DNA from: Variovorax sp. PMC12
GTDB lineage: Bacteria > Pseudomonadota > Gammaproteobacteria > Burkholderiales > Burkholderiaceae_C
Assembly (NCBI RefSeq): GCF_003019815.1
Contig: NZ_CP027773.1
Span: 1,189,001 to 1,253,000 of the forward strand
Direction of reading: 5' to 3'
DNA length: 64,000 bases
Shown one piece after another: positions 1 through 9,142 of this stretch. How positions within the stretch are numbered: the stretch's first letter is position 1; every line of letters starts with the position of its first letter. Under the pieces are notes generated by a model that ran no database searches, was not told the DNA's origin, and was given only the letters and a program-made list of their open reading frames with translations. The translations under genes were made by a program, and so were the position numbers.

Positions 1-2441
1 CGCCGCAGGATGTCGAACGCATCACCGGCGTTGCCGAAGCCTCACTGCATGCGGTCGCCGAACTTTTCGGCACATGCCGCCGCGTGGCCTATCACGCCTG
101 GACCGGCATCGGCCAGCACACCAACGCCACACAGGCCGAACGCGCGGTCGCCACGCTGTATGCGCTGTGCGGCAGCTTCGACCGCATCGGTGCGAACCGC
201 GTTCGTGTCGGTCCGCGCGTCAACGCCGTCAACTCGCTTTCGCTGCTGCACGACGGGCAGCGCGCCAAGGCGCTGGGCCTGGCGGAGCGCCCGATCGGGC
301 CTCCCTCTCACGGCTGGGTGACGGCGCGCGACACCTACCGCGCGATCCTCGAAGGCGAGCCTTACAAGGTGCGCGCGATGATGGCCTTCGGCACCAACCT
401 GCCCGTGTCCCAGGCAGACACCGCGCTCGCACACCGGGCGCTTTCGCAGCTCGAATTCCACGTGCACTGCGACTTGTTCGAGACACCCGCCGCCCGCTAC
501 GCCGACATCCTGCTGCCGGTCAACACGCCATGGGAGCGCGAAGGCCTGCGCATCGGCTTCGAGATCGACGACCGCGCGGCCGGCTGGGTGCAGTTGCGCC
601 AGCGCATGGTTGCGCCGCGCGGCGAATCGCGCTCGGACAACGACGTGGTCTTCGAACTGGCCACCCGCCTCGGCATGGGTGACGGCTTCTTCGGCGGCAG
701 CCTCGACGCCGGCTGGAACCACATGCTCGAGCCGCTGGGCCTCACGGTCGACCAGTTGCGCGCGCGGCCCGAAGGCATTGCCTGCGCCATCGACGCGAGC
801 GAGCAGAAGTTCGCCCGCGCCATGCCCACTGGCGTGCGCGGCTTCGACACCCCGACGCGCCGCGTCGAGCTCTATTCCGAAACCCTGCTGCGCCACGGCC
901 AGCCGCCGGTCGCCACCTTCGTCGAACCGTCCGACACGCCGCGCGACGCGAATGCCACGCGCCAGGGCCGCTTCCCCTATGTGCTGAGTTCGGCCAAGAA
1001 CGGTTTCTATTGCCACAGCCAGCACCGCAGCCTGCCTTCGCTGCGCAAGCGCGCGCCCGATCCGGTGGCCGAACTGAGCCCTGCGCTGGCGGCGGCAAAG
1101 GGCATCTTGGAGGGCGACTGGGTGCGCATCCGCACGCGCGTGGGCGAGGCGCGCTTCGTCGCACGCGTCACGCCCCAGTTGGCGGACGACGTCATCGTGG
1201 CCGAATTCGGCTGGTGGCAGGGCTGCCCCGAGCTCGACCGCGACAGCCTGCCGATCGAGGGTGCGCTGGGCAGCAACTTCAACGCGCTCATATCCGCCGA
1301 CAGCTGCGACCCGGTGAGCGGTTCAGTGCCGCATCGCTCCTTTCTCTGCGACATCGAACGCGACCCGGCTACCGGAACGCGGCAGCGCAAGTGGACCGGC
1401 TACCGTCCCTTCCGCATCAGCGAGCTGCGGCCCGAGGCAGAGGGCGTGCTGGGCATCCACTTCGAGCCGGCCGACGGCGGCGAGCTGCCCGACTACCGCC
1501 CCGGCCAGCACGTCGAGATGCAGCTGCATCTCGACGATGGCACGCAAGTCACGCGGGCCTACTCGCTCACGGGAGCGGCCGAGGTGCCGGGCCGGCGCAG
1601 CTACAGCGTGGCCGTGCGTCACCAGCGCGGCCACTCGGCCGAGGGCACGCCGTACGAGGGGCGCGTGTCGAGCCACCTGCATCGCGCGCTGAAGGTCGGC
1701 GACACCCTTGCGCTGCGTGCGCCGTCAGGCGGCTTCGTGCTGCCGCGCCGCTCGCCGCAACCGCTGGTCTTCTTTGCGGGCGGCATCGGCATCACGCCCT
1801 TCGTCAGCCTGCTCGAATCATTGCCCGATGGCGCTCAGGAGCCTGTCATCTGGCTCTACTACGCCAACCAGAACGGCACGACGCACGCCTTTCGCGAGCG
1901 CATTGCGCAGCACCGCGCACGGCTGCCGCAGTTGCGGGTCATCGACCACTACAACGCGGCACAGCCGCAGGAGCGCATGGGCATCGACTACCAGTCGGAC
2001 CGCTACATCGACGCGAGCGTGGTGGACGATGCGCTGATCGCACAGCGCGCCCGCTTCTACATGTGCGGCCCGCCCGCCATGATGGACGCCGTGACCGCCG
2101 GACTGGTGGCGCGGGGCGTTCCGCGCTTCGACATCTTCAGCGAGGTATTCCGCTCGCCAGCCGTGCCGCCCACCGATGGCGACCAGTGCTTCACGGTCAG
2201 TTTCGCGCGCTCGGGCCATGCCCCCGTGACATGGACGCCCAGGCAGGGCACGCTGTTGAACTTTGGCGAATCGCTCGGCCTGCGGATGGCCAGCGGCTGC
2301 CGCGTGGGCCAGTGCGAGAGCTGCGCCGTGCGCCTGTTGGCAGGCAAGGTCCGCCACCTGCACGGCAGCGAGCCTGAAGACCCGTCCACGTGCCTGACCT
2401 GCCAGGCCGTCCCCCTCGAAGACGTGGTGCTCGATGCATGA
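1..2441 (+). CDS. Molybdopterin oxidoreductase fused to FAD/NAD and [2Fe-2S] reductase, 3'-part
   Basis: The frame is open from base 3, so the N-terminus (expected 4Fe-4S and first molybdopterin domains) lies outside the window; 812 residues are visible. The first ~430 residues resemble the C-terminal half of DMSO-reductase-family enzymes, ending in a molybdopterin-dinucleotide-binding barrel (around LEGDWVRIRTRVG). Then follow an FAD-binding ferredoxin-reductase domain (TRAYSLTGA), an NAD(P)-binding lobe (GGIGITPFVSLL, YMCGPPAMMDAV) and a C-terminal plant-type [2Fe-2S] domain with Cys in GCRVGQCESC and CLTC. The enzyme thus carries its own NAD(P)H-to-Fe-S electron path. It ends 40 bp before an ornithine-cyclodeaminase-family gene, suggesting joint work on an amino- or imino-acid substrate; the substrate is not evident. 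Confidence 0.85.
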   Translation, partial: PQDVERITGVAEASLHAVAELFGTCRRVAYHAWTGIGQHTNATQAERAVATLYALCGSFDRIGANRVRVGPRVNAVNSLSLLHDGQRAKALGLAERPIGPPSHGWVTARDTYRAILEGEPYKVRAMMAFGTNLPVSQADTALAHRALSQLEFHVHCDLFETPAARYADILLPVNTPWEREGLRIGFEIDDRAAGWVQLRQRMVAPRGESRSDNDVVFELATRLGMGDGFFGGSLDAGWNHMLEPLGLTVDQLRARPEGIACAIDASEQKFARAMPTGVRGFDTPTRRVELYSETLLRHGQPPVATFVEPSDTPRDANATRQGRFPYVLSSAKNGFYCHSQHRSLPSLRKRAPDPVAELSPALAAAKGILEGDWVRIRTRVGEARFVARVTPQLADDVIVAEFGWWQGCPELDRDSLPIEGALGSNFNALISADSCDPVSGSVPHRSFLCDIERDPATGTRQRKWTGYRPFRISELRPEAEGVLGIHFEPADGGELPDYRPGQHVEMQLHLDDGTQVTRAYSLTGAAEVPGRRSYSVAVRHQRGHSAEGTPYEGRVSSHLHRALKVGDTLALRAPSGGFVLPRRSPQPLVFFAGGIGITPFVSLLESLPDGAQEPVIWLYYANQNGTTHAFRERIAQHRARLPQLRVIDHYNAAQPQERMGIDYQSDRYIDASVVDDALIAQRARFYMCGPPAMMDAVTAGLVARGVPRFDIFSEVFRSPAVPPTDGDQCFTVSFARSGHAPVTWTPRQGTLLNFGESLGLRMASGCRVGQCESCAVRLLAGKVRHLHGSEPEDPSTCLTCQAVPLEDVVLDA

Positions 2442-2481
2442 CTGCAGGCACTTCCTTCCACTCGATTCCATCCGCAACCTC

Positions 2482-3426
2482 ATGAAAATCATCGATACGG
2501 AAAGCACCCGCCGTGCCCTGCCCTTCGACCGCCTGATTCCCGCACTTCGGGAAATGTTCGTTGCCGGCTGCGAGGTGCCTTTGCGGCACACGCATTCGCT
2601 CCAGGCCGATGCGGAAGGCCCGCCCCGCACCGTGCTGGTCATGCCGGCTTGGCAGCATGACCGCTACCTGGGCATCAAGACCGTGACCATCTTCCCGGGC
2701 AACGCACAGCGCGGCCTGCCAGGGCTTTTCTCGACCTATGTGCTGTACGACGCAAGCACGGGCCAGCCGCTGGCGCAGATCGACGGCAACGAGATCACTT
2801 CACGGCGCACCGCCGCGGCATCGGCACTGGCCGCGTCCTATCTCGCACCCGCCGATGCGCGCAGCCTGCTGGTCGTGGGCTGCGGGCGTGTCGGCAGTCT
2901 CATTCCCGACGCATACCGGGTCGTGCGCCCCATCGAACGCGTCGTGGTGTGGGACCGCGACGAATCTGCGTCGAAGGCGCTCGCTGCGCGGCTGTGCGCG
3001 CAGGACATCGAGGCGAGCGTCGCGCCTGACCTGGCCAAGGCGGTAAACGAAGTCGACGTCGTGAGCTGTGCCACGCTCGCCACGCAGCCGCTGGTGCAGG
3101 GTGCGTGGCTGCGGCCGCGCAGCCACCTCGACCTGATCGGCAGCTTCACGCCGCAAATGCGTGAAGCCGACGATGCCTGCTTTGCGGGTGCACGAGTTTT
3201 TGTCGATACGCAGGAAGCGTTGCAGAAGAGCGGCGAACTGCTCGGGCCCATGTCGCGCGGCGTGCTCGCCGCCGCGGATGTGGCCGGGGAACTGGCCGAT
3301 CTTGCCGCGGGCAGGATTCAGGGGCGAGCCGAGGGCGACGGGCGGACGGTCTTCAAGGCTGTCGGTACCGCGCTGGAAGACTTGGCTGCCGCGGTGCTGA
3401 TCTACGAAGCTTCCGATTCGAACTGA
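2482..3426 (+). CDS. Ornithine cyclodeaminase / delta1-pyrroline-2-carboxylate reductase family protein
   Basis: 314 residues from ATG at 2482; a longer in-frame ATG at 2434 overlaps the upstream stop and adds 16 non-conserved residues. The family includes ornithine cyclodeaminase, alanine dehydrogenase and ketimine (pyrroline-2-carboxylate) reductases using NAD(P)H. Visible hallmarks are the substrate/cofactor segment IDGNEITSRRTAAASALA and the Rossmann motif VVGCGRVGSL near residue 130, then LDLIGSFTPQMREAD typical of the family. Length matches the usual 305-330 residues. It lies just downstream of the molybdenum oxidoreductase on the same strand and is probably co-transcribed. Whether it deaminates ornithine or reduces a cyclic imine cannot be told from sequence alone. 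Confidence 0.85.
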   Translation: MKIIDTESTRRALPFDRLIPALREMFVAGCEVPLRHTHSLQADAEGPPRTVLVMPAWQHDRYLGIKTVTIFPGNAQRGLPGLFSTYVLYDASTGQPLAQIDGNEITSRRTAAASALAASYLAPADARSLLVVGCGRVGSLIPDAYRVVRPIERVVVWDRDESASKALAARLCAQDIEASVAPDLAKAVNEVDVVSCATLATQPLVQGAWLRPRSHLDLIGSFTPQMREADDACFAGARVFVDTQEALQKSGELLGPMSRGVLAAADVAGELADLAAGRIQGRAEGDGRTVFKAVGTALEDLAAAVLIYEASDSN

Positions 3427-3458
3427 GGCACTTGGCGTCGCCTCGCTCCAAAGCCTCT

Positions 3459-3719
3459 TCAGCCCTCGGCGACGCGCATGTCGTACTCGCGCAGCATCAC
3501 GGGCTCCATCGCGCCCTGGGCCAGCCGCCGGCGCACTGCCGCTTCTATCTCCGGCACATGCCGCCCGAAGGTCTCAAGCGAATCGGCGCCCTCCGCGGCG
3601 CCGAAGTGGTAGCGCAGCGCCTCCCGGCCGATGCTCGCGCTGACGTGGTTGCCGCCTTCCACCCCCACCCAGAAGCGGACGGTGCCGGAGGCATCATGGA
3701 AGTAGGGAGCGTCGGACAT
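3459..3719 (-). CDS. DUF1488-like small protein
   Basis: 86 residues starting MSDAPYFHD; an upstream in-frame start at 3770 is less likely. A purine-rich stretch precedes the chosen ATG. Sequence features (FHDASGTVRFWVGVEGG, SREALRYHFGA-like segment, C-terminal MLREYDMR) fit the DUF1488 family of small soluble proteins of unknown function common in Burkholderiales. It converges on the ornithine-cyclodeaminase-family gene. No function is assigned. Confidence 0.6.
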   Translation of the reverse strand: MSDAPYFHDASGTVRFWVGVEGGNHVSASIGREALRYHFGAAEGADSLETFGRHVPEIEAAVRRRLAQGAMEPVMLREYDMRVAEG

Positions 3720-3859
3720 CTTGGGGGGCCTTTCTTGCGGGCAGTCATGGCGCAAGGGCTGCCGGAGCAAGCCGAGGCGTGGCGCACTGTGGCAGGTACG
3801 CGGCCTCCGGTCTGTGCGGTAGCGCTCCGAAGTGCCGGTTTCGGCGAGGCCGGCGGCGC

Positions 3860-4012
3860 TCAGGCCTTGCCGTGCTGGTTCGGGTTGGTCTTGTGCTGTT
3901 CGGGCTTGTGCTGCGGCTGCCCTTGCTGCTGTTGCTTGCCCGGCTGGGTCTGGTCCTGCTGCTTTTGGGGCTGCTGGGCGGGCTTCTTGTCTTGGTCTGT
4001 CTGGTTGGACAT
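3860..4012 (-). CDS. Gln/Lys-rich hydrophilic small protein
   Basis: 50 residues beginning MSNQTDQDKKPAQQ. Almost entirely Gln, Lys, Pro, Asn and His with no hydrophobic residues, so it should be disordered and soluble. The ATG at 4012 is favoured over the one at 4054 because composition changes there. No family recognised; small Q-rich ORFs of this kind recur in Variovorax-type genomes, but biased composition can also create spurious frames. Confidence 0.45.
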   Translation of the reverse strand: MSNQTDQDKKPAQQPQKQQDQTQPGKQQQQGQPQHKPEQHKTNPNQHGKA

Positions 4013-4121
4013 GGCGGTTTCCTGTGGCGCAGACGATGTTGACTGCCCATGCATTCAGCGCCGCGAGGGGTCCATGCCTGTAGGCGCTTGCCGGCCCTTG
4101 CGGTAGGCAAGCGCGAAGAAC

Positions 4122-4319
4122 TCACCAAGAGTGCGGCAACAGCGCCAGCACCGCGGCCGCCTGCAGCCGGCGCATGGCGCGCACAGGCAAATAGCCGTGC
4201 GGAGCGCGCCGCGCCAGGGCGTGCGGCGAGCTCGCGGGAATGCGCCAGGCCTTGGCCGTCAGGTCGAGAACACGCCGCGCCTGGGCGGCCGGGGAAACAT
4301 GGTGGGTGCGCAATTGCAT
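4122..4319 (-). CDS. Possible small hypothetical protein
   Basis: A 65-residue frame starting MQLRTHHVSPAAQARR and ending LLPHSW. It has a plausible amphipathic composition and sits alone in an otherwise empty stretch between two minus-strand genes. No domain, signal peptide or clear ribosome-binding site was recognised; it may be non-coding. Confidence 0.3.
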   Translation of the reverse strand: MQLRTHHVSPAAQARRVLDLTAKAWRIPASSPHALARRAPHGYLPVRAMRRLQAAAVLALLPHSW

Positions 4320-4431
4320 GGGGCAAGGAATCGAATGAGAGCCTGTGTTCGATTCTGCAAAGCGCACCGGCTTTTGCCAAAGACGGATTCCAAGTTTCCT
4401 GATGCGGTCCTCGATTGGAGACGACCCCGCC

Positions 4432-5472
4432 TCAGGCGAAATCCGTCGACGGCTTTTCCCAGAGGTTCACACCGCCCTCCACCGCGTACTTGTCGATCTC
4501 GGCCAGTTCATCGGCGCTCAGCGGTGCGTGAGCGAGCGCCGCCACGTTGTCGACGATCTGCTCGGGCCGGCTCGCGCCGATCAGCGCCGAGCTCACGCGC
4601 GGGTCGCGCAGGGTCCATGTCAATGCGAGCTGGGCCAGGCTCTGGCCGCGGCGCCTGGCGATCTCGTTGAGCGCGCGCGCACGCTCGACGTTGGCCTGCG
4701 ACAGGTGCTCCTGCTTGAGCGAGCCGCCGCCCGGGCGGTTGATGCGCGCATCGTCCGGAATGCCGTTGAGGTATTTGTCGGTCAGCAGGCCCTGTGCCAG
4801 CGGCGTGAATGCGATGACGCCCGCGCCCAGTTCGTCGGTGGCGTTCAGCAGGTCTTTCTCGATCCAGCGGTTGAACAGGTTGTAGGCCGGCTGATGGATC
4901 AGCAGCGGCACCTTCCATTCGCGCAGCAGTGCCGCGATCTCGCGCGTCTTGCCCGCGGAGTACGAAGAAATGCCGATGTACAGCGCCTTGCCCTGCTGCA
5001 CGGCCTGGGCCAGCGCGGAGGCGGTTTCTTCCAATGGCGTGTCGGGGTCGAAGCGATGCGAATAGAAGATGTCGACGTAGTCCAGGCCGAGGCGCTGCAG
5101 GCTCTGGTCGAGGCTGGCGAGCACGTATTTGCGCGATCCGCCGCCCTTGCCGTAGGGGCCGGGCCACATGTCCCAGCCGGCCTTGCTGGAGATGATGAGT
5201 TCGTCGCGGTAGTGCTTGAAATCTTCGCGCAGGATGCGGCCGAAGTTGGTCTCCGCGCTGCCGTAGGGCGGGCCGTAGTTGTTGGCCAGGTCGAAGTGGT
5301 TGATGCCCAGGTCGAAGGCGGTGCGCAGCAGCTGGCGCTGCGTGGCGATGGAGGTGGTGTCTCCGAAGTTGTGCCAGAGACCGAGCGAGATGGCGGGCAG
5401 CACGAGCCCGCTGCGGCCGACGCGGCGGTAGGGAAGCGCGTCATAGCGATGGGGAGCGGCGAGGTAGGTCAT
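4432..5472 (-). CDS. L-glyceraldehyde 3-phosphate reductase-like aldo/keto reductase
   Basis: 346 residues starting MTYLAAPHRYD. NADPH-dependent aldo/keto reductase of the YghZ/Gpr subfamily, which detoxifies L-glyceraldehyde 3-phosphate and methylglyoxal-type carbonyls in the cytoplasm. Visible motifs: GRSGLVLPAISLG at the N-terminus, FDLANNYGPPYGSAE (Asp/Tyr of the catalytic tetrad), LIISSKAGWDMWPGPYG (catalytic Lys), YVDIFYSHRFD (catalytic His) and the cofactor loop LIGASRPEQI near the end. Length fits the subfamily (about 345). The start at 5472 begins directly in the conserved domain; an upstream in-frame Met at 5529 adds 19 unmatched residues. Confidence 0.88.
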   Translation of the reverse strand: MTYLAAPHRYDALPYRRVGRSGLVLPAISLGLWHNFGDTTSIATQRQLLRTAFDLGINHFDLANNYGPPYGSAETNFGRILREDFKHYRDELIISSKAGWDMWPGPYGKGGGSRKYVLASLDQSLQRLGLDYVDIFYSHRFDPDTPLEETASALAQAVQQGKALYIGISSYSAGKTREIAALLREWKVPLLIHQPAYNLFNRWIEKDLLNATDELGAGVIAFTPLAQGLLTDKYLNGIPDDARINRPGGGSLKQEHLSQANVERARALNEIARRRGQSLAQLALTWTLRDPRVSSALIGASRPEQIVDNVAALAHAPLSADELAEIDKYAVEGGVNLWEKPSTDFA

Positions 5473-5590
5473 GGGGATTCCACGCGATGGATGAACGATG
5501 AAGACGGGCGCGCCCTCAGGGAGGCGCACCGCGCAACGATACTGCGGCGGGCGCCTTCGTGCCGGTAGGCGGTTTGCCCGATCTGCCGGC

Positions 5591-6562
5591 TCAGGCCTCG
5601 GGCGCGCGCCACTGCGCGAGTGCGAAGTCGCGGCTCACGAGGTTCTCGGCCAGCAGGAATTTCTTGACCTCGTCGAGCAGCGCCAGTCCTTCGGCCGGGT
5701 ACGCGGCCTCGGGAAACTGCGACAGCGGATGCGAGACCCTGACGACGTCCAGCGGGAAGCCGCTGACCTCGGCATGAAAGGCGTAATAGGCCGCGCTGTC
5801 GCGCCGGATCTCCTGCAGCGCGGTGCGGCGTGCGCGGGTCCATGCGGCGGGCACGCCCGGCGCGGCGGCAAGCAGCTTGCTGGAGGCCACGATCACCGAC
5901 GTGCCGCGCAGGGTCGGATGCTGCTCGGCCTCGTCGATCACCGGATAGCCGCGCGAGGCCAGCAGCGGCCCCACGTCGATCTGCGCCGCGAATGCCGCGA
6001 TGGAGCCCTGGTCGAGCGCCGCCTCGCCGTCGCGCGGGAACATGTGGATCACCTTGACAGACTTCTGCAGCCCGTGTTCCTTGAGCAGGCCCAGCACATA
6101 GCGGTGCATGTAGGAGCCGCGCGCCACGCCGATGGACTTGCCATCGAGTTCCTTCACGCTGCGCACGCCGTTGCGCGGCGTGAGCAGCCACACGTTCATG
6201 CCGACTGCGTCGAAGCCGATGAGCTGGCTCTCCAGCCCGCGCGATCGCGCCACGATGGCGGGCGTGTCGCCGTAGATGCCCACATCGAGCGCTCCCGCGA
6301 TGAAGGCCTCGTTGAGATCGGGCCCGTTCGGAAAGTTGCGCGTGGTCACGTCGGTGAAGCCCAGTGCCGCGAGTTCGCGCTGCAGATGGCCCTGGCGCAA
6401 TGCCCAGCCGGTGGCATTCGCGGGCTTCTTGCCCGGGCCGATGTAGCCCAGGCGAAGCACCTGGCCGCTGCCCTGGGCAATGGAGAAAAGTGGCAAGGCG
6501 CTGGCGCCCGCCGCGGCAATGGCGCCGCGCAGCAACCTGCGGCGGCCTGACTGGTCGGTCAT
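5591..6562 (-). CDS. ABC transporter substrate-binding protein, sulfonate/nitrate (SsuA/TauA) type
   Basis: 323 residues with a twin-arginine-like leader (GRRRLLRGAIAAAG) ending near residue 30, so probably periplasmic. The body fits NMT1/SsuA-like receptors: LRLGYIGPGKKPAN at the start of the mature protein, GALDVGIYGDTPA, ELDGKSIGVARGSYMHRYV, and a C-terminal segment LLDEVKKFLL. It follows the ferredoxin gene by 33 bp and is the last gene of the flavoprotein-ferredoxin-receptor set. No permease or ATPase lies beside it. The ligand is unknown; aliphatic sulfonates or related anions are the usual ligands of the family. Confidence 0.8.
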   Translation of the reverse strand: MTDQSGRRRLLRGAIAAAGASALPLFSIAQGSGQVLRLGYIGPGKKPANATGWALRQGHLQRELAALGFTDVTTRNFPNGPDLNEAFIAGALDVGIYGDTPAIVARSRGLESQLIGFDAVGMNVWLLTPRNGVRSVKELDGKSIGVARGSYMHRYVLGLLKEHGLQKSVKVIHMFPRDGEAALDQGSIAAFAAQIDVGPLLASRGYPVIDEAEQHPTLRGTSVIVASSKLLAAAPGVPAAWTRARRTALQEIRRDSAAYYAFHAEVSGFPLDVVRVSHPLSQFPEAAYPAEGLALLDEVKKFLLAENLVSRDFALAQWRAPEA

Positions 6563-6595
6563 CGAAAACTCGCAAGAAGGAAAGAAAAAGGTGGC

Positions 6596-6925
6596 TCAGT
6601 GCGCGCGGCGCAGCAGTTCGAAGCTCGCGTCGGCGGAGGCGGTCGACTCGCGTCCCCTGCCCCATCCGATGGCGCTGCGGTAGCTGCCCATGAGGGACTC
6701 GGCCGCGGCGCCGCGCTCTTCGGCGGTGGCGCCCCGGTCGGCAATCGGCGCGACGTACAGCGCGTCTTCCGGGCAGTAGAGCTCGCACATGAAGCAGGTC
6801 TGGCAGTCGTCCTGGCGCGCGATGCGCGGCGGCGCGCCGGGCACGGCCTCGAACACGTTGGTCGGGCAGGCATTCACGCAGATGTTGCAGGCGGTGCAGC
6901 GCTCGGCACTCACGACTTCGATCAT
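6596..6925 (-). CDS. 2[4Fe-4S] ferredoxin
   Basis: 109 residues starting MIEVVSAERC. Two complete cluster-binding motifs are visible: CTACNICVNACP (residues 10-21) and CQTCFMCELYCP (41-52), so it should hold two [4Fe-4S] clusters; a ~50-residue tail follows. Its ATG overlaps the flavoprotein stop in an ATGA junction (6922-6925), implying translational coupling and an electron-transfer partnership resembling AprA/AprB of adenylylsulfate reductase. True dissimilatory AprB is longer, so only a general relationship is claimed. Confidence 0.85.
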   Translation of the reverse strand: MIEVVSAERCTACNICVNACPTNVFEAVPGAPPRIARQDDCQTCFMCELYCPEDALYVAPIADRGATAEERGAAAESLMGSYRSAIGWGRGRESTASADASFELLRRAH

Positions 6926-8542
6926 GCGGAAACCTCCTGCACGGCCTGGCGCTGGACCCATACCTCGTCGAGCCCGCCGCTGAGCAGGCGATGGCGCTGC
7001 GCGGGGTCGATCACGCCATGTTCGCGGCGCCGGTGCATGCCGCGCGTTTCGGTGCGCTGCAGCGCGCTGCGGTACATCCAGCGCGAGGTGGCCAGCATGG
7101 CCGCGGCCTCGCGTGCGCGCACCGCCTCGGTGGCGGTGGCGGCGGGCGCGCTGGTGCGCAGCCGCGCCCAGAGGGCATCGAGCCGGCCGAGCGAGTCGCG
7201 CAATGCGTCGCCTTCGCGGAACCAGTTGCGCTCGTAGGGAAAGACTTCGGCCTGCACCGCGCGTACCACCTCCGCGCTGTCGAACTGCGAGGCGCCGCGC
7301 GTGGCCAGCGCGACGCCGCCAGCGCGCAACGCGGTGCGCTGCGCCAGCCCGGCGCGTGCATCGCGACCGAAAACCGCCGCGCCCGCGCCGGCCCAGAAGC
7401 CGGACGACAGCGCCCAGGCCGCGTTGTGGCTGCCGCCGCCGGTGAAGCCGCCGCAGATCAGCTCGCGCGTGGCCGCGTCGCCGGCTGCATAGAGGCCGGG
7501 CACCGAGGTCGCGCAGGAGTCGTCGACCAGGTGCAGCCCGCCCGTGCCGCGCACCGTGCCTTCGAGCCGGAGCGTCACGGGAAAGTGCTGGCTGAACGGG
7601 TCGATGCCTTGCCGGTCGAACGACACGAAGAAGTTGGGCTGCGCGGTGCGCATCCAGGCGCGGATCTGCGCGTCGGCGCGGTCGAGGCAGGCGAACACCG
7701 GCTGCGACTGCAGCGTCTGCGCGATCACGCCGCGCCCCCTTCGACGAACCCGCGCCCTCGATGGCCACGCCGTCGGCCGTGTAGAAGGTCGCCCAGTTGT
7801 AGAAGAGCGATTTCGTGACCGACGAAAACGCCGGCCCCAACCCGTAGGCGTTGGAGAACTCCATGCCCGACAGCGCGGCGCCGGCCTCGGCGGCCATCAA
7901 CTGGCCGTCGCCGGTGAGCACGTTGCAGCCCAGCGCACGGCTCAGGAATGCACAGCCGCCGGTAGCGATGACCACCGCCCCGGTGCGCGCCACCCAGGTG
8001 TCGCCGGTCTGGCGGTTCACGCCGGTGGCACCGCAGACGGTGCCGTGCTCGTCCACCAGCAGTTCCAGGGCCGGGCTGTGGTCGAGAATGCGCGCGCCCG
8101 ATTCCTTCACCCGCTTGCGCATCAGCCGCATGTATTCGGGCCCCTGCAGCGAGGTGCAGCGCAGCGTGCCCTGGTCGTCGGCCGGGAACGGATAGCCCCA
8201 GTCCTTGAGGCGTTCGACGTTGTCCCAGGTCTGCGCGAGCACGCGGTCCATCCACGCATGCTCGGCCAGCTGCCCGCCCATGGCATAGCGGCTGGCCTTG
8301 GCCTCCTCGCGCGCCTTGCCGTCCGGCGACACATACCAGAGCCCGGTGCCCGAAGGCGCGGTGGCGCCAGAGGTGCCGCAGAAGCCCTTGTCGGCCAGCA
8401 GCACGCGCGCGCCCTGCGCCGCCGCGCTCACCGCGGCCCAGGCACCGGCCGGGCCGCCACCGATCACCAGCACGTCGGCATGATGCTGGATGGCCCCGTC
8501 GGCGCCCGACAGAGCCTGCCTCTCGAAATCTCTCGCGCCCAT
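6922..8542 (-). pseudogene. AprA/fumarate reductase-type FAD-binding oxidoreductase, interrupted by a frameshift
   Basis: The N-terminal half starts MGARDFERQ at 8542 and carries the FAD dinucleotide motif VLVIGGGPAGAWAAV; it stays in frame to about 7740. The C-terminal half (family motifs GLYAAGDAATRELICGG and GGSHNAAWALSSGFWAG) is read in another frame and ends at 6922. The break lies at five C on the plus strand (7735-7739; GGGGG in the gene). With four G the two halves join as SSKGRGVIAQ into one protein of about 538 residues, the size expected for this FAD_binding_2 family. The coupled ferredoxin is intact. This is either a real frameshift or a homopolymer sequencing error. Confidence 0.8.
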
Positions 8543-8689
8543 GGTCTCTCGCCCCGCAAATGCAAAGGCGTGACCGTATCAACGGGGGGCGCGGGAGACA
8601 AAGAAGGAAAGCGCGCATCGATATGCGGCAGCCGGGGATGGGCAGAATGCCGCCACCGCCTCCGCAACACCCACCGGGACACGGCCGCC

Positions 8690-9124
8690 ATGAACATCAC
8701 GTTTTCGACACCCACCGACGAAGAGCTCCGCTCCGGTGAACTCGGCCGCAAGCTGCGCCATTTCAACTACGGCTTCGTCGGCGAGTACCCCGAGCAGCAA
8801 TACGTGCGCATCAATGCGCGGGACGAGTCCGGCCGGCTGGTTGGCGGCCTGCGCGCCTATGTGTTTCTGTATTGGCTTGACATCGAGGTGCTGTTCGTCG
8901 AGGAAGACATGCGCGGCACCGGCCTGGGCAGCCGGCTGCTGGCCGACGCCGAGCGCCAAGGCATTGCGCTGGGCGCTAAGAACGCGAAGCTGGGCACCTT
9001 CGAGTGGCAGGCGCGCGGCTTCTACCTGAAGCACGGCTACGAGGACTACGCCCGCATCGACGACTACGCGCCGGGCTACTACCTGCAGCTCATGCGCAAG
9101 CGGCTGATGGCCGCACCCGCCTGA
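8690..9124 (+). CDS. GNAT family N-acetyltransferase
   Basis: 144 residues starting MNITFSTPTD. A single GNAT fold: the acetyl-CoA pyrophosphate loop is EEDMRGTGLGSRLLADAE (R-G-x-G-x-G/S pattern), followed by AKLGTFEWQARGFYLKHGY, the family's usual motif B. Such enzymes acetylate small amines, antibiotics or protein N-termini; substrate unknown. It is divergent from the flavoprotein operon (147 bp gap) and converges on the MFS gene with an 18-bp gap. Confidence 0.85.
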   Translation: MNITFSTPTDEELRSGELGRKLRHFNYGFVGEYPEQQYVRINARDESGRLVGGLRAYVFLYWLDIEVLFVEEDMRGTGLGSRLLADAERQGIALGAKNAKLGTFEWQARGFYLKHGYEDYARIDDYAPGYYLQLMRKRLMAAPA

Positions 9125-9142
9125 GCCGCCCCGGCCCTGGAG

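Noticed and set aside
6596..8542. Single 648-codon frame spanning flavoprotein N-terminus and ferredoxin
   Set aside because: The middle ~350 codons (about 7730 down to 6926) are a meaningless frame; true C-terminal flavoprotein motifs are in another frame, so this is a frameshift artefact.
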